A stretch of DNA of 64,000 bases from Exiguobacterium sp. BMC-KP (GTDB lineage Bacteria; Bacillota; Bacilli; Exiguobacteriales; Exiguobacteriaceae), in assembly GCF_001275385.1 (NCBI RefSeq), contig NZ_LGIW01000015.1:434001-498000 (forward strand), read 5' to 3'. Under the pieces are notes generated by a model. That model was not told the origin of the DNA. It searched no databases and saw only the letters and a list, made by a program, of their open reading frames with translations. Positions 9,935 through 18,410 of the stretch are shown here, in pieces. Every line of letters begins with the position of its first letter. Positions within the stretch are counted from its first letter, which is position 1. A program made the translations under genes and the position numbers.

Positions 9935-11687
9935 TATCAATGAAAAAGCCGTCCTGAAACGATTGCTCGATTTCGTCAAACCGTTCAAGAAGCAAGTCAG
10001 TATCGCCTTCGTTCTCCTGTTCATTACGACAGCAGCAAAACTCGGAGGACCGTATCTCGTTAAGATTTTCATTGATGAGTATGTCGCACCAGGAACCTAT
10101 CCAGTTCAAGAAGTCGCACTTCTGTTTACGGCATATTTGTTATTGCATACGACAGGGATCATCGTCGATTATTTACAGGCATTTGAGTTCCAAAAGATTG
10201 CTTTGCAAGTCATTCAACGTTTACGGATCGATGTGTTCCGGCACGTCATGCATTTACGGCTCGCTTATTTCGACCGGACGCCTGCCGGAGTGCTCGTTTC
10301 CCGGATCACGAACGATACGGAAGCGATTAAGGAACTCTATATCGGTGTCCTGTCGACATTCGTTCAAAGTGGTGTCCAGTTGATTGGGACGTATATCTTC
10401 CTCTATCTCCTAGAACCACGACTCGCAACGCTTGCGCTGTTGTTGTTACCGCTGTTTTATTTCATTATCTGGATCTACCGAAAGTACTCGACGAAATATT
10501 ACGCGGAAGTTCGCGATCTACTGTCGAAAATCAATGCGCAACTGAACGAATCGATCAATGGGATGGCGATCATTCAACAATTCCGCCAAGAAAAGCGCTT
10601 GATGGCAGAATTCGAAGAAACGAATGTCGCTCACCAGAACGGTCGCTATAAGAACCTGAAGCTCGATAGCTGGTTACTACGACCAATCATTGAATTGTTA
10701 CTAGCGATTTCGATTGCGACACTTGTGACGTATTTCGGTGTCTTATCGTTCTCACAAACAGTTCAAGTCGGTGTCGTCTATGCCTTCATCAGTTACATGG
10801 AGCGGATCTTCCAACCGGTTCAGCAAATCATGCAACGGTTATCCGAGTTCCAACAAGCTGTCGTCTCAGCGGACCGCGTGTTCAAGGTGCTTGATACGGA
10901 TGAGCCAGAACCGACGAAACAACTCGAAGGAGATGCACGTGTATCAGAAGGACATATCGTCTTTGAAGACGTTCGCTTTAGTTATGACGGTGAGAAGGAT
11001 GTCTTGAAAGGCATTTCGTTCGAGGCGAAAAAAGGACAGACGATTGCCCTTGTCGGTCATACCGGAAGTGGAAAGAGTTCAATCATCAATATCTTGATGC
11101 GCTTTTACGCTTATCAATCAGGTCGGATTTTGATTGATGGTCAACCGCTCGAGCAGTTATCGGAAGAAGAGCTACGACAACACGTTGGACTCGTTTTACA
11201 AGATTCATTCTTGTTCACGGGAACAGTCGCTGACAATATTCGATTATTCGATAGCTCGATCTCTTTTGATCGTGTCGAAGCGGCAGCAAAATTCGTCCAA
11301 GCCGACGGATTCATCAATCAACTCGATCATCAATATGACAGTCCCGTTGCTGAACGGGGTGCGACATTCTCCGCTGGAGAACGTCAGTTGATTTCCTTCG
11401 CACGCACGATGGCGCGAGACCCGAAAATCCTGATTCTCGATGAAGCGACCAGTTCGATTGATACGGAGACAGAGGAAAAAGTGCAAGTCGCACTTGAACG
11501 GATGCGTCAAGGACGGACAACGATTGCCATAGCGCACCGTCTATCGACGATTCAAGATGCTGATTTGATTCTTGTATTGCATCAAGGAGAAGTCATTGAA
11601 CAAGGAAATCACCAGGAATTGATTGCGCAAGATGGACTGTATAAGAAGATGTATCAGCTACAATCCGGTCATGTTACCGTTTCCTAA
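9924..11687 (+). CDS. ABC exporter half-transporter with intact catalytic Glu (BmrD/YheH-like)
   Basis: 587 aa exporter subunit: membrane domain (about 1-325) and ATPase domain with Walker A GHTGSGKSS and Walker B ILILDEATSSID carrying the catalytic Glu; its signature is the altered FSAGERQLISFART. This complements the upstream partner: partner LSGGQ plus this Walker A/B makes one consensus ATP site, while partner Asp-Walker B plus this FSAGE makes the degenerate one. It is likely a heterodimeric multidrug exporter; substrate not deducible. RBS AAGGAGGG lies inside the end of the upstream gene. Confidence 0.92.
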   Translation: MNHDINEKAVLKRLLDFVKPFKKQVSIAFVLLFITTAAKLGGPYLVKIFIDEYVAPGTYPVQEVALLFTAYLLLHTTGIIVDYLQAFEFQKIALQVIQRLRIDVFRHVMHLRLAYFDRTPAGVLVSRITNDTEAIKELYIGVLSTFVQSGVQLIGTYIFLYLLEPRLATLALLLLPLFYFIIWIYRKYSTKYYAEVRDLLSKINAQLNESINGMAIIQQFRQEKRLMAEFEETNVAHQNGRYKNLKLDSWLLRPIIELLLAISIATLVTYFGVLSFSQTVQVGVVYAFISYMERIFQPVQQIMQRLSEFQQAVVSADRVFKVLDTDEPEPTKQLEGDARVSEGHIVFEDVRFSYDGEKDVLKGISFEAKKGQTIALVGHTGSGKSSIINILMRFYAYQSGRILIDGQPLEQLSEEELRQHVGLVLQDSFLFTGTVADNIRLFDSSISFDRVEAAAKFVQADGFINQLDHQYDSPVAERGATFSAGERQLISFARTMARDPKILILDEATSSIDTETEEKVQVALERMRQGRTTIAIAHRLSTIQDADLILVLHQGEVIEQGNHQELIAQDGLYKKMYQLQSGHVTVS

Positions 11688-11707
11688 AAGAATTAGACAT
11701 AAAAAAA

Positions 11708-11735
11708 GCCTGCCAGGCGATCTCGCCCGGCAGGT
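11708..11735. terminator. Bidirectional terminator between converging genes
   Basis: Strong G+C-rich stem CCTGCC-A-GGCGA/TCGCC-C-GGCAGG with a seven-T run on the minus side (11701-11707 as A) and a T-rich flank on the plus side. Serves the ABC pair and the opposing 3D-domain gene. Confidence 0.85.
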
Positions 11736-11747
11736 TGTTTGTTTTGA

Positions 11748-12626
11748 TTAGTAGACTGTAACTGTGACGTTTTGGCGACCCCAGTTGAGTGCTTCTTGTT
11801 GTGAACCAACGAGAAGATCAAGGCGGTTACCTTGGATTGCGCCACCACGGTCGAGTACGATTGCTTCACCAATGCCTTCGATGTGCATCCGTGTACCAAT
11901 CGGGTATTGTGAAGAAGCTGCTACGATACGCATACCATTGTACGTGATCGTATTCGTGACATCATAACCGCTTGCTGTCAACGCGCGACCATTGTAGAGT
12001 TGGCTACCATTGTTAGATGGGTCGTTCGTGTAAGCACTGACGTTCATCGTCACTTTTGTACCTGATTTTGCAGGTGTTGATTGTTTTGTTGCAGTTGCTG
12101 GTTGAGCTGCTGCTTTTGGTGCTGGTTTTGCAGCCGGTTTAGCCGCTGGTGCTTTCGCTACGCTACCGAGTGTTGTATATGCACTGTGTACATAGCGTGT
12201 TTTACCGTCGATTGTTGTTTTGATCCATGCACCGACTTTACCTTCTACGTTGACTTTTTCGCCTTTGTAGAGATTACCGACATCTTTCGAGCTTGTCGTT
12301 GGTTGTGTGCGGACGTTTAGTACTGCCGTAGTAACTGTAGCTTTTTTAAAGTCGAATGAGCCTGCTGCAGACGTATACGCGCCATGGACATAACGTTTTT
12401 GACCGTTAATGTGAGTTTGGATCCATGCGCCAGAACGTCCTTCGACATTTAATGTTTGACCTTTATATACATTGCCTACGTCTGCTGATGCAGTTGTAGG
12501 TGCTGTGCGTACGTTGAGTACTGCTGTATTTACTGTTACCGTTTCTGAGGCAGCCTCTGTCTCTTGGGCAAATCCTACTGATAGAGCTGTTGCTGCAAGA
12601 CCGGCAGCGAAAACTGCTTTTTTCAT
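11748..12626 (-). CDS. Secreted cell-wall hydrolase: two SH3b domains plus C-terminal 3D domain
   Basis: 292-aa exported protein. Signal peptide MKKAVFAAGLAATALSVGFA with cleavage near the TEA-AS segment. Two bacterial SH3 repeats follow (each with TAVLNVRT-PTT and GAWI-T-I-GK-RYVH-AYT), then an Ala/Pro/Lys-rich linker and a 3D domain whose Asp residues lie in SGYDVTNT, VLDRGG and NRLDLLVGS. 3D domains act as lytic transglycosylase-like peptidoglycan hydrolases; B. subtilis YocH is the nearest functional analogue, with LysM in place of SH3b. Start at ATG 12626 follows AGGAGG; the frame runs 18 codons further upstream without an RBS. WalR-like repeats lie upstream. Confidence 0.9.
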   Translation of the reverse strand: MKKAVFAAGLAATALSVGFAQETEAASETVTVNTAVLNVRTAPTTASADVGNVYKGQTLNVEGRSGAWIQTHINGQKRYVHGAYTSAAGSFDFKKATVTTAVLNVRTQPTTSSKDVGNLYKGEKVNVEGKVGAWIKTTIDGKTRYVHSAYTTLGSVAKAPAAKPAAKPAPKAAAQPATATKQSTPAKSGTKVTMNVSAYTNDPSNNGSQLYNGRALTASGYDVTNTITYNGMRIVAASSQYPIGTRMHIEGIGEAIVLDRGGAIQGNRLDLLVGSQQEALNWGRQNVTVTVY

Positions 12627-12694
12627 TATTGATGTCCTCCTGACATATGCTGTGTTTACTGTTCCTACTTTACACGGCAAATCTGACTTGTGCG

Positions 12695-12722
12695 TTTACA
12701 GGTCAATGTCATTCGAGTTACA
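12695..12722 (-). promoter_or_regulatory. WalR-like direct repeats upstream of the 3D-domain hydrolase
   Basis: On the minus strand three hexamers at exact 11-nt phasing: TGTAAC (12722-12717), TGACAT (12711-12706) and TGTAAA (12700-12695). The first and third fit the WalR half-site TGTWAH; the middle one has two mismatches. The rest of the 305-nt gap (12627-12931) holds a possible -10 TAAAGT near 12670 and no riboswitch or ORF that I could recognise. Confidence 0.4.
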
Positions 12723-12931
12723 AACCGAGCTTGTGTGACAACGAGATTGCAAAAGGACGGTTTTTGTCATCGATAGGACATACTGATTATGAAAAACGGA
12801 CGTTTATAGGTCTTTTGACTTAATAAAACTGAAAAATTCGCACAATTCAACAGAAAAAAGACTTGAATATAGAAACTATGTAATCCTTCTATCGTCTTAA
12901 TGATGAAAAAGTGAAACGGATGATGTATAGA

Positions 12932-13351
12932 TCAATAGTTAACGATTGTCGTCACGCCGAACGCTGTCACGTAAGAACGGTGATACAATTCCTGCATCCA
13001 ATCGTTAGCGGAAAGTTGGAACATACCATGAATCGTTTGGTAGGTTCGCTGTCGAATATTGATTTTAATCGGTTCTACTAGCGGAACAGACGGTAGATGG
13101 TCATGCATACTGTCATTTTGATTTTCGATGTATAAGAGCTCGAAAACATCTCCTTCTTCCATATAACGCTGTAGATAAATCATAAACTCCCATTGGTCAG
13201 CACCTTCGATCGTATACAAGTAAGGCATCGTGAATCGGTCTCGCTTTAATGGGACATATTCAAGTGGTTCGATTTCATGTACGAATAACTGTGGTAGGTC
13301 ATCAGGTATATAGAAGGGACGAGAACTAGCTAAGAACGTCAGAGCAGACAT
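12932..13351 (-). CDS. Unknown cytoplasmic protein
   Basis: 139 aa, no membrane segment or signal peptide; rich in aromatic residues and Met (for example YLYTIEGADQWEFMIYLQRY). I recognise no family. A good GGAGG RBS lies 8 nt before ATG 13351, and the sequence reads like a genuine folded protein. It stands between the wall hydrolase and a Spo0E-like gene, all on the minus strand, but the terminator at 13397-13424 separates it from the latter. Confidence 0.75.
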   Translation of the reverse strand: MSALTFLASSRPFYIPDDLPQLFVHEIEPLEYVPLKRDRFTMPYLYTIEGADQWEFMIYLQRYMEEGDVFELLYIENQNDSMHDHLPSVPLVEPIKINIRQRTYQTIHGMFQLSANDWMQELYHRSYVTAFGVTTIVNY

Positions 13352-13391
13352 ATGGAACCTCCATTAGAATTAAGAAGTAATGTAAAACATC

Positions 13392-13424
13392 AAAAAGGTC
13401 AGCACTCGTATTCGAATGCTGACC
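13392..13424 (-). terminator. Terminator of the Spo0E-like gene
   Basis: Arms GGTCAGCA/TGCTGACC (13397-13404, 13417-13424) with a U-run on the minus strand at 13392-13396. Confidence 0.8.
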
Positions 13425-13434
13425 GGATAGGTGA

Positions 13435-13629
13435 TCATGATAAGAGCGGTTCATTCGAACCGTGAAGCGTATAGTTTTGAACCATACGTGAATATTCTAA
13501 AAGTAAGACGTCGAGTTCATGACTAAGTTGTAAAACACGCGGGGAGGTGAAGCTGGACTGGTCAGCTTGATGATATAGTTCGCTACGTTTGGCTTCGATG
13601 GCTAACGTCAATAGTTGTTGTGTCGTCAT
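13435..13629 (-). CDS. Spo0E-family aspartyl-phosphate phosphatase-like protein
   Basis: 64-aa two-helix protein. The C-terminal helix contains SHELDVLLLEYSR, matching the S-x-x-LD-x-L-x-x-x-Y signature of Spo0E-like phosphatases, which dephosphorylate Spo0A~P or other response regulators. Start at ATG 13629 with a TAAGGGAGA RBS; the open frame extends upstream but without a ribosome site. No sporulation genes are seen in the window, so its response-regulator target is open. Confidence 0.75.
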   Translation of the reverse strand: MTTQQLLTLAIEAKRSELYHQADQSSFTSPRVLQLSHELDVLLLEYSRMVQNYTLHGSNEPLLS

Positions 13630-13847
13630 AGCAGTCTCCCTTACATTGGTGTCGTATCCATATTCTAGCAAGTCCATTTACTAGGTGCAACGAGATTTCA
13701 GTAAAATCGATGAAATGTAATTTTTTTGTAATTTTGGCGGACACGAATCTTTTGCAACTTTCTGTGAGATAATAGGTGCTAAATGCAGAGGAGTTTGGCA
13801 AAATAGAGAAGGAACTTCTTCTATAGTAGTAAAGAAAGGGGATGCTC

Positions 13848-14549
13848 ATGATGGAGCTCTCATTATGGTTAGCGTTCGGAGCCGGTTTATTATCATTCGT
13901 CTCTCCGTGTACGCTACCGTTGTACCCTGTGTTTCTCTCGTATATCACAGGCGTGTCGGTAACGGATTTAAAAGAACGGGGCGTACGGGAAAAACGATCC
14001 TTGTTTCATACGTTAGCCTTCCTTGTTGGTTTTGCGATGGTCTTTGCGGTCCTTGGACTCTCGACGTCCTTGTTCGCGGATGTCTTCATCACCTATCGAG
14101 ATACATTACGAATGGTTGGGGCACTCGTCATCTTCGTGTTTGGTGTCGTTCTCGTCGGGTTATGGCAACCGACATTCTTAATGCGTGAAAAGAAACTGAA
14201 CCTCGGGGAACGAAAAGGGGGATACGTCGGAACTGTCCTAGTCGGTATCGGTTTTGCGGCCGGTTGGACACCGTGTACGGGTCCGATTCTCGCAGGAGTC
14301 ATTGGATTAGCTGCGACCAATCCGAGTCAAGGTATGTTCTATATGCTGGCTTACGTACTTGGGTTTTCGATTCCTTTCTTATTAATGGCGTTTTTCGTTG
14401 GTCGTTCACGTTTGTTCGTGCAGTATAGTCTGAAATTAACGAAATTCGGGGGAGCCTTGATGATGGTGTTCGGAGTCATGCTGTATTTTGATGGCTTGAG
14501 TAAATTCGCAGCATGGATGAGTGACATCGTCGGATTCACTGGATTTTAA
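13848..14549 (+). CDS. ccdA: Cytochrome c biogenesis thiol-disulfide transmembrane protein CcdA
   Basis: Polytopic membrane protein of 233 aa moving reducing equivalents across the membrane for haem attachment to cytochrome c. The two conserved Cys motifs are LLSFVSPCTLPLYPVFLSY near the N-terminus and GWTPCTGPILAGVIGLA in the middle. I prefer ATG 13848 because the AAAGGGG site ends at 13841; ATG 13842 and 13851 are alternatives. In Bacillus the order is ccdA-yneI-ccdC; here the CheY-like yneI is missing and ccdC follows directly. Confidence 0.94.
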   Translation: MMELSLWLAFGAGLLSFVSPCTLPLYPVFLSYITGVSVTDLKERGVREKRSLFHTLAFLVGFAMVFAVLGLSTSLFADVFITYRDTLRMVGALVIFVFGVVLVGLWQPTFLMREKKLNLGERKGGYVGTVLVGIGFAAGWTPCTGPILAGVIGLAATNPSQGMFYMLAYVLGFSIPFLLMAFFVGRSRLFVQYSLKLTKFGGALMMVFGVMLYFDGLSKFAAWMSDIVGFTGF

Positions 14550-14565
14550 TCAAGGAAGTGATCGG

Positions 14566-15045
14566 ATGATTTGGATATCAACTGGGGTAGCGCTCGTCAT
14601 GGGATTGCTGATTAGCTTCATTCGTGTGAAGGCGTCAGCAAAGCCAACGAACGCTAAAAAAATCTTGATCCCGCCCTTTGCGATGTCGACGGGGATGCTA
14701 CAGTTTTTGTATCCGGCCTCCCGCCTGACATGGACGGAAGTAGCAGAAGCTTTGCTTGTTGGAGCAATCTTCAGCATCTTCTTGATCAAGACATCCAATT
14801 TTTATGAAGCAGAAGGACAGATTTACCTGCAACGCTCGAAAGCATTTTTCATCGTTTTATTCGGTATCTTATTCGTACGAACCGTTGCGAAATTTTTTAT
14901 CGGAGGTCAAATCGATATTTTCGAAACGGGTGGAATCTTTTATCTCGTTGCCTTCGGTATGATCGCTCCGTGGCGCTTCGCGATGTATATGAAATACAAA
15001 CGGGTGAAATCGGGCACCGTGCCTGTAGCGCATTTACCTCAATAA
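14566..15045 (+). CDS. ccdC: Cytochrome c biogenesis protein CcdC (YneJ-like)
   Basis: 159-aa membrane protein with four to five hydrophobic helices. The CcdC pattern includes KILIPPFAMSTGMLQFLYP and GGIFYLVAFGMIAPWR. Length equals B. subtilis CcdC (160). Start at ATG 14566 after AAGGAAGTG; the frame upstream overlaps ccdA and has no RBS. 16 nt after ccdA, one operon. Its exact biochemical role in c-type cytochrome maturation is not settled. Confidence 0.92.
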   Translation: MIWISTGVALVMGLLISFIRVKASAKPTNAKKILIPPFAMSTGMLQFLYPASRLTWTEVAEALLVGAIFSIFLIKTSNFYEAEGQIYLQRSKAFFIVLFGILFVRTVAKFFIGGQIDIFETGGIFYLVAFGMIAPWRFAMYMKYKRVKSGTVPVAHLPQ

Positions 15046-15078
15046 AAAAACCGCTGAAGGTGACTTCGGCGGTTTTTT
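15045..15078. terminator. Bidirectional terminator ccdC / yneK-like gene
   Basis: Stem AAAAAACCGCTGAAG/CTTCGGCGGTTTTTT with a 4-nt loop; A- and T-runs on both sides serve both converging genes. Confidence 0.9.
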
Positions 15079-15088
15079 CGTGCATTCT

Positions 15089-15514
15089 TCAATTTTGGAA
15101 ATATAATGCGTAGTCTCGCCAGTCGATGGCGTGCTCCGTCAGTGCTTTTTTCAAGAATTTATGATCGCGTTTCGGCGTAGCGGAAATGTACCCTTTGACG
15201 ACCAGTTCAGATGTCATCTGCGTCGCTTGTTCCTCGAGTGCAAATTGCCCGATCCGTCCGGCAATCTTACGACGTGCGACATCTCGAAACGCCGATGGTA
15301 CTGGCATGACGAGGGCGTTTAATAATTCCATCGTCTCATCTGTCCAAAGATGTCGTGTCTGGTCGATGTATTCATCTTCCCAGTCCATCATCGATTTACC
15401 GTCTTCTTTCGGTAACTTCTTGAGGAACTTCCGGAACATGAAAAACCCGCCAATCGCCATGAGTGTAATCATGATAAAGCCCCAGAGCAGAATCCCGTTC
15501 ATGAACCATTCCAT
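15089..15514 (-). CDS. yneK: DUF2621 family membrane-anchored protein (YneK-like)
   Basis: 141 aa: one N-terminal membrane helix (about 8-27) then a soluble domain starting MFRKFLKKLPKEDGKS-MDWE with LWTDETMELLNALVMPVP and a C-terminal KRDHKFLKKALTEHAIDW. Matches DUF2621/YneK, and B. subtilis yneK also follows ccdC. Function unknown. Convergent with ccdC here. Confidence 0.85.
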   Translation of the reverse strand: MEWFMNGILLWGFIMITLMAIGGFFMFRKFLKKLPKEDGKSMMDWEDEYIDQTRHLWTDETMELLNALVMPVPSAFRDVARRKIAGRIGQFALEEQATQMTSELVVKGYISATPKRDHKFLKKALTEHAIDWRDYALYFQN

Positions 15515-15605
15515 GCGCGACTCATCCCCCTTTCACATCAAATATAGATTAGCATAAATCAAGTGTACGTGCTATGATGAATGACGGAGAAAGTGAGGCG
15601 AAAAA

Positions 15606-15929
15606 ATGCTGCAACCATACGTACAATTGGACGAGACCGGACAGCCCCGTAAAGGTATCTTACCTGAAACAGCGGACGGTCGGATCGTTGAATTCTATTA
15701 TGATACGAAGGGTGAGGAAATCACGGTTATCTTCGTCACAGTTCCGGCAGAAGATGCAAGCCGGAAGCGTGCGTTTACGGTCGGGAAGACGTTCAAGACG
15801 GTCTCGACACTTGAAGACTTCACGCTACTTCATTATGAATGGGCAAACGACCAGATTTTCGCGACACTCGAGATGTTCGCGGATGGGTCGAAACGTCAAA
15901 TCGACGCTTCGAGATTGCTCGACTATTAA
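15606..15929 (+). CDS. Unknown small cytoplasmic protein
   Basis: 107 aa with alternating beta-like pattern (GRIVEFYYDTKGEEITVIFVTV), no membrane segment; family not recognised. RBS GTGAGG about 9 nt before ATG 15606, followed by a terminator, so it forms a single-gene unit. Codon usage is like its neighbours. Confidence 0.75.
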   Translation: MLQPYVQLDETGQPRKGILPETADGRIVEFYYDTKGEEITVIFVTVPAEDASRKRAFTVGKTFKTVSTLEDFTLLHYEWANDQIFATLEMFADGSKRQIDASRLLDY

Positions 15930-15930
15930 A

Positions 15931-15967
15931 GAAGAAGGAGATGCGGATTGCCGCGTCTCCTTCTTTT
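15931..15967. terminator. Bidirectional terminator
   Basis: AAGAAGGAGA(T/C)GCGG ... CCGCGTCTCCTTCTT hairpin with a T-run, between converging genes at 15929 and 15973. Confidence 0.85.
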
Positions 15968-15972
15968 GATGT

Positions 15973-17277
15973 TCAGGAAATATGAAGTCGAATGACCTCG
16001 TCATGCAGTTCAACCTGTCCACCGATCGGGAACGTAAACAGGGGACTCGTATGTCCAAAATCAACATTCGCAAGGACTGGAACCTGCTCTAGGAATGGAT
16101 AGAGCGAGATCAGATAACGCAAATGCTCTTCCGTCATCTTCGTTGCGAGTTGGAACCGTCCGAAGACGATACCACGAATTGTTTCGGCACCTGGTTGCGC
16201 CATCAACGAGGCGAAATCACGGGCAAACGTCGCTGGGTGGACTTCGTAATCGTCTTCAAGGAACAGGATTGCATCCCGTAAATCGGGGAAATGGGGCGTG
16301 CCTTGAAGTAGATTCAATGTACAAAGGTTTCCGCCAAGTAGACGCCCACTTGCTTGTCCTGCTGATAAGAGAATCGGTCCTTTGTTCGGTAATGTAATGA
16401 CGTGTCCGCGATCTGTATCACGCCAATGAATCGACGGCTTGATCGTAACGGGGTCCATTCCGAACAAGACTTGTTTGAAGTAATCGATCGTATAGGCATC
16501 ACGATCACGGAAAGCGCGTAACATGGGACCAGAGTATGTCACTAATCCGGTATTCGTCAGAATGGCATGACTGAGTGCTGTGATATCGGAGAAACCACAC
16601 AGAACCTTCGGATGCGTCCGAATCAGTTCGTAATCGAGTAAGTCGACGAGTTCATTCGTACTGAATCCACCACGAACGCATAGGATTGCATCAACGTTCG
16701 GATCAGCGAACGCAGCATGAAGGTCGGCAACCCGTAACTCTGGATCACTTGAACCGAATGGATTGGTAGCACGCGCATGTTGGCTAATCGAGACACGTAA
16801 GCCGAACGATTCGAGCGTCTGGATTGCCACGTCAATGATCTTCATCTCAACCGTCGAAAGGCTCGAAGCAGGTGCGACTAGTCGTACATGAGAGCCGTCC
16901 GTCAGCTTTTTTGGCGTTAACGGTGGCAAGTGAGCAGCGATGATTTCAATACGGTTACCGAATGGATCGGCTGTGAAGAATCGACGACGTGGCGCAAGGC
17001 GGGCGTCGTGTTCGACTGGATATCCGGCTGTTTGGAGCCGATCACTTAACGCTTCAAACGCAGCGACGGTTAATCCGGGATGTGCTTTTTTAGCAGGAGA
17101 GAACGGATCCTCGATACCAAGGTGAATCGCTGCACCGTGATCTTCGAACCATACACCCCCACTCGCTTGAACGCCAGCAGGCTTTTCGACTTCCTTCATA
17201 TGTAAAAGCCCGGCATAAAATGCACGGGCGCGATCTTCTTCGTTTTTCGGCATAACGAGCTGGACATGATCTAACAT
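15973..17277 (-). CDS. Fusion: VOC (glyoxalase-like) domain + S66 LD-carboxypeptidase/MccF-like domain
   Basis: 434 aa in one frame. Residues ~1-125 form a VOC/glyoxalase domain (MLDHVQLVMPKNEEDRARAF ... FFTADPFGNRIEIIAAH). From about 133 a MccF/LdcA-type S66 peptidase starts (KKLTDGSHVRLVAPASSLS) and contains CGFSDITAL, the Glu segment AILFLEDDYE and the His segment DFGHTSPLFTFPIGG. The nucleophile motif GG-x-x-Ser appears as VRGGFSTNELVDLLDY, so Thr occupies the usual Ser position. S66 enzymes cleave LD-peptide bonds of murein peptides or, for MccF, detoxify microcin C nucleotide-peptides. Start ATG 17277 follows AAAGGAAGTG. 26 nt downstream of the next minus-strand gene; likely co-transcribed. 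Confidence 0.88.
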   Translation of the reverse strand: MLDHVQLVMPKNEEDRARAFYAGLLHMKEVEKPAGVQASGGVWFEDHGAAIHLGIEDPFSPAKKAHPGLTVAAFEALSDRLQTAGYPVEHDARLAPRRRFFTADPFGNRIEIIAAHLPPLTPKKLTDGSHVRLVAPASSLSTVEMKIIDVAIQTLESFGLRVSISQHARATNPFGSSDPELRVADLHAAFADPNVDAILCVRGGFSTNELVDLLDYELIRTHPKVLCGFSDITALSHAILTNTGLVTYSGPMLRAFRDRDAYTIDYFKQVLFGMDPVTIKPSIHWRDTDRGHVITLPNKGPILLSAGQASGRLLGGNLCTLNLLQGTPHFPDLRDAILFLEDDYEVHPATFARDFASLMAQPGAETIRGIVFGRFQLATKMTEEHLRYLISLYPFLEQVPVLANVDFGHTSPLFTFPIGGQVELHDEVIRLHIS

Positions 17278-17303
17278 GAAGACACTTCCTTTACGAATTA
17301 GAT

Positions 17304-18317
17304 TCAAGCAACGAATTGCGTGATGCGTTTCAGTTCCCGTTCGACAAGGTTCAAGTAGAAGACACCTTCAATTCGACGATCGAGTGACTGCGCAATCTCG
17401 TATAAGTTCGTTCGAAGCGCTGCAAGATAAGACGCTTCCTCACCAAGAGATTGGCGATGGGCGAACGCATAGTGAGCGAGTAGGAACTGGAGATACCCAC
17501 GGTCAGTCAAGAATGGAATCAACTGTTTTTTCTCTTCCATCGACCACGTATAGTTCGTGTCGTAATACATCTTCGCATACAAGTGATACGGTTCGTCTCC
17601 ACCCGTAAAGAGGGTTTCGCCACGTTTGACTTCTTCGATCAAGCGTTCACTCCAGTCAAAGCGTTCTTTTTTTCGACTGAGAAACAGTGGGAGGATATAA
17701 GGATGTGCCTGATCCGGCATCCGTGAACAACCGCGTTCATGTCGAAGTGCCGCGTACAGCAACAAAGCACGATCTTCGAACCCGCGCTCAATTGCATACG
17801 TCATCCGACTGAAGGCTTCGCAAGATGGGCAATCACTCAGTTCGTCACTTGGAGCGTCGACCCATTCTGATAGGTAATGATCCGCCTGTTCTTCGTCACC
17901 GAGTTTGCTATAGACCATGAAGCTGATATAGTCGCGTGTCCGGATAAAACCGTGTGCGTCACAAAAATCGATGAAACGATCGAGATCTTCTTCGAGGAGC
18001 GAAACCGTCACATCTTCTTGTTCTGCCATATAGATTAAATAAGACTTGTAATTCCAGTACAAATCAAGTTCTTGTTTTGGAGTCAGTGTCATCTCGTCTT
18101 TTCGAATGCATTCCATCAAAAGCGTAAAGGACACGAGAAACGACCGAAAGTGCCCTAAGTCAAATTGGTTTTGTGAAAACGTCCATAAGGAGAGGAAGCG
18201 GAGTGAATCATCAGCTGTTTCCTCAAAGATGGCCCATAAGGCCTCACCGCGTGCAACGGAGGGTTCTTCTTCTTTCAGGCGAAGATATAAGAGATGGAGT
18301 TCTTCTTGAGGGTTCAT
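17304..18317 (-). CDS. Unknown protein, possibly TPR-like helical repeats
   Basis: 337-aa soluble, largely helical, acidic protein with Leu/Tyr periodicity (LLYAALRHERGCSRM, LQFLLAHYAFAHRQSLGEE) suggestive of helical repeats; a CPSC pair (DELSDCPSCEAFSRM) lies mid-protein. I recognise no family. Start ATG 18317 has a strong AAAGGAGGGG RBS; the open frame extends further upstream without one. First gene of a probable two-gene operon with the VOC-MccF fusion. Confidence 0.75.
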   Translation of the reverse strand: MNPQEELHLLYLRLKEEEPSVARGEALWAIFEETADDSLRFLSLWTFSQNQFDLGHFRSFLVSFTLLMECIRKDEMTLTPKQELDLYWNYKSYLIYMAEQEDVTVSLLEEDLDRFIDFCDAHGFIRTRDYISFMVYSKLGDEEQADHYLSEWVDAPSDELSDCPSCEAFSRMTYAIERGFEDRALLLYAALRHERGCSRMPDQAHPYILPLFLSRKKERFDWSERLIEEVKRGETLFTGGDEPYHLYAKMYYDTNYTWSMEEKKQLIPFLTDRGYLQFLLAHYAFAHRQSLGEEASYLAALRTNLYEIAQSLDRRIEGVFYLNLVERELKRITQFVA

Positions 18318-18410
18318 CTGTACCCCTCCTTTCTTATATAAGTATACCACGAGCGTTTCGAGAAATCGCAATTGAGCGAGGGGGAGATATAAAAAAGATT
18401 CCGAGCCCGC

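Noticed and set aside
12627-12931. Searched for a c-di-AMP (ydaO-type) riboswitch before the wall hydrolase
   Set aside because: The conserved purine-rich motifs of that class are not present.
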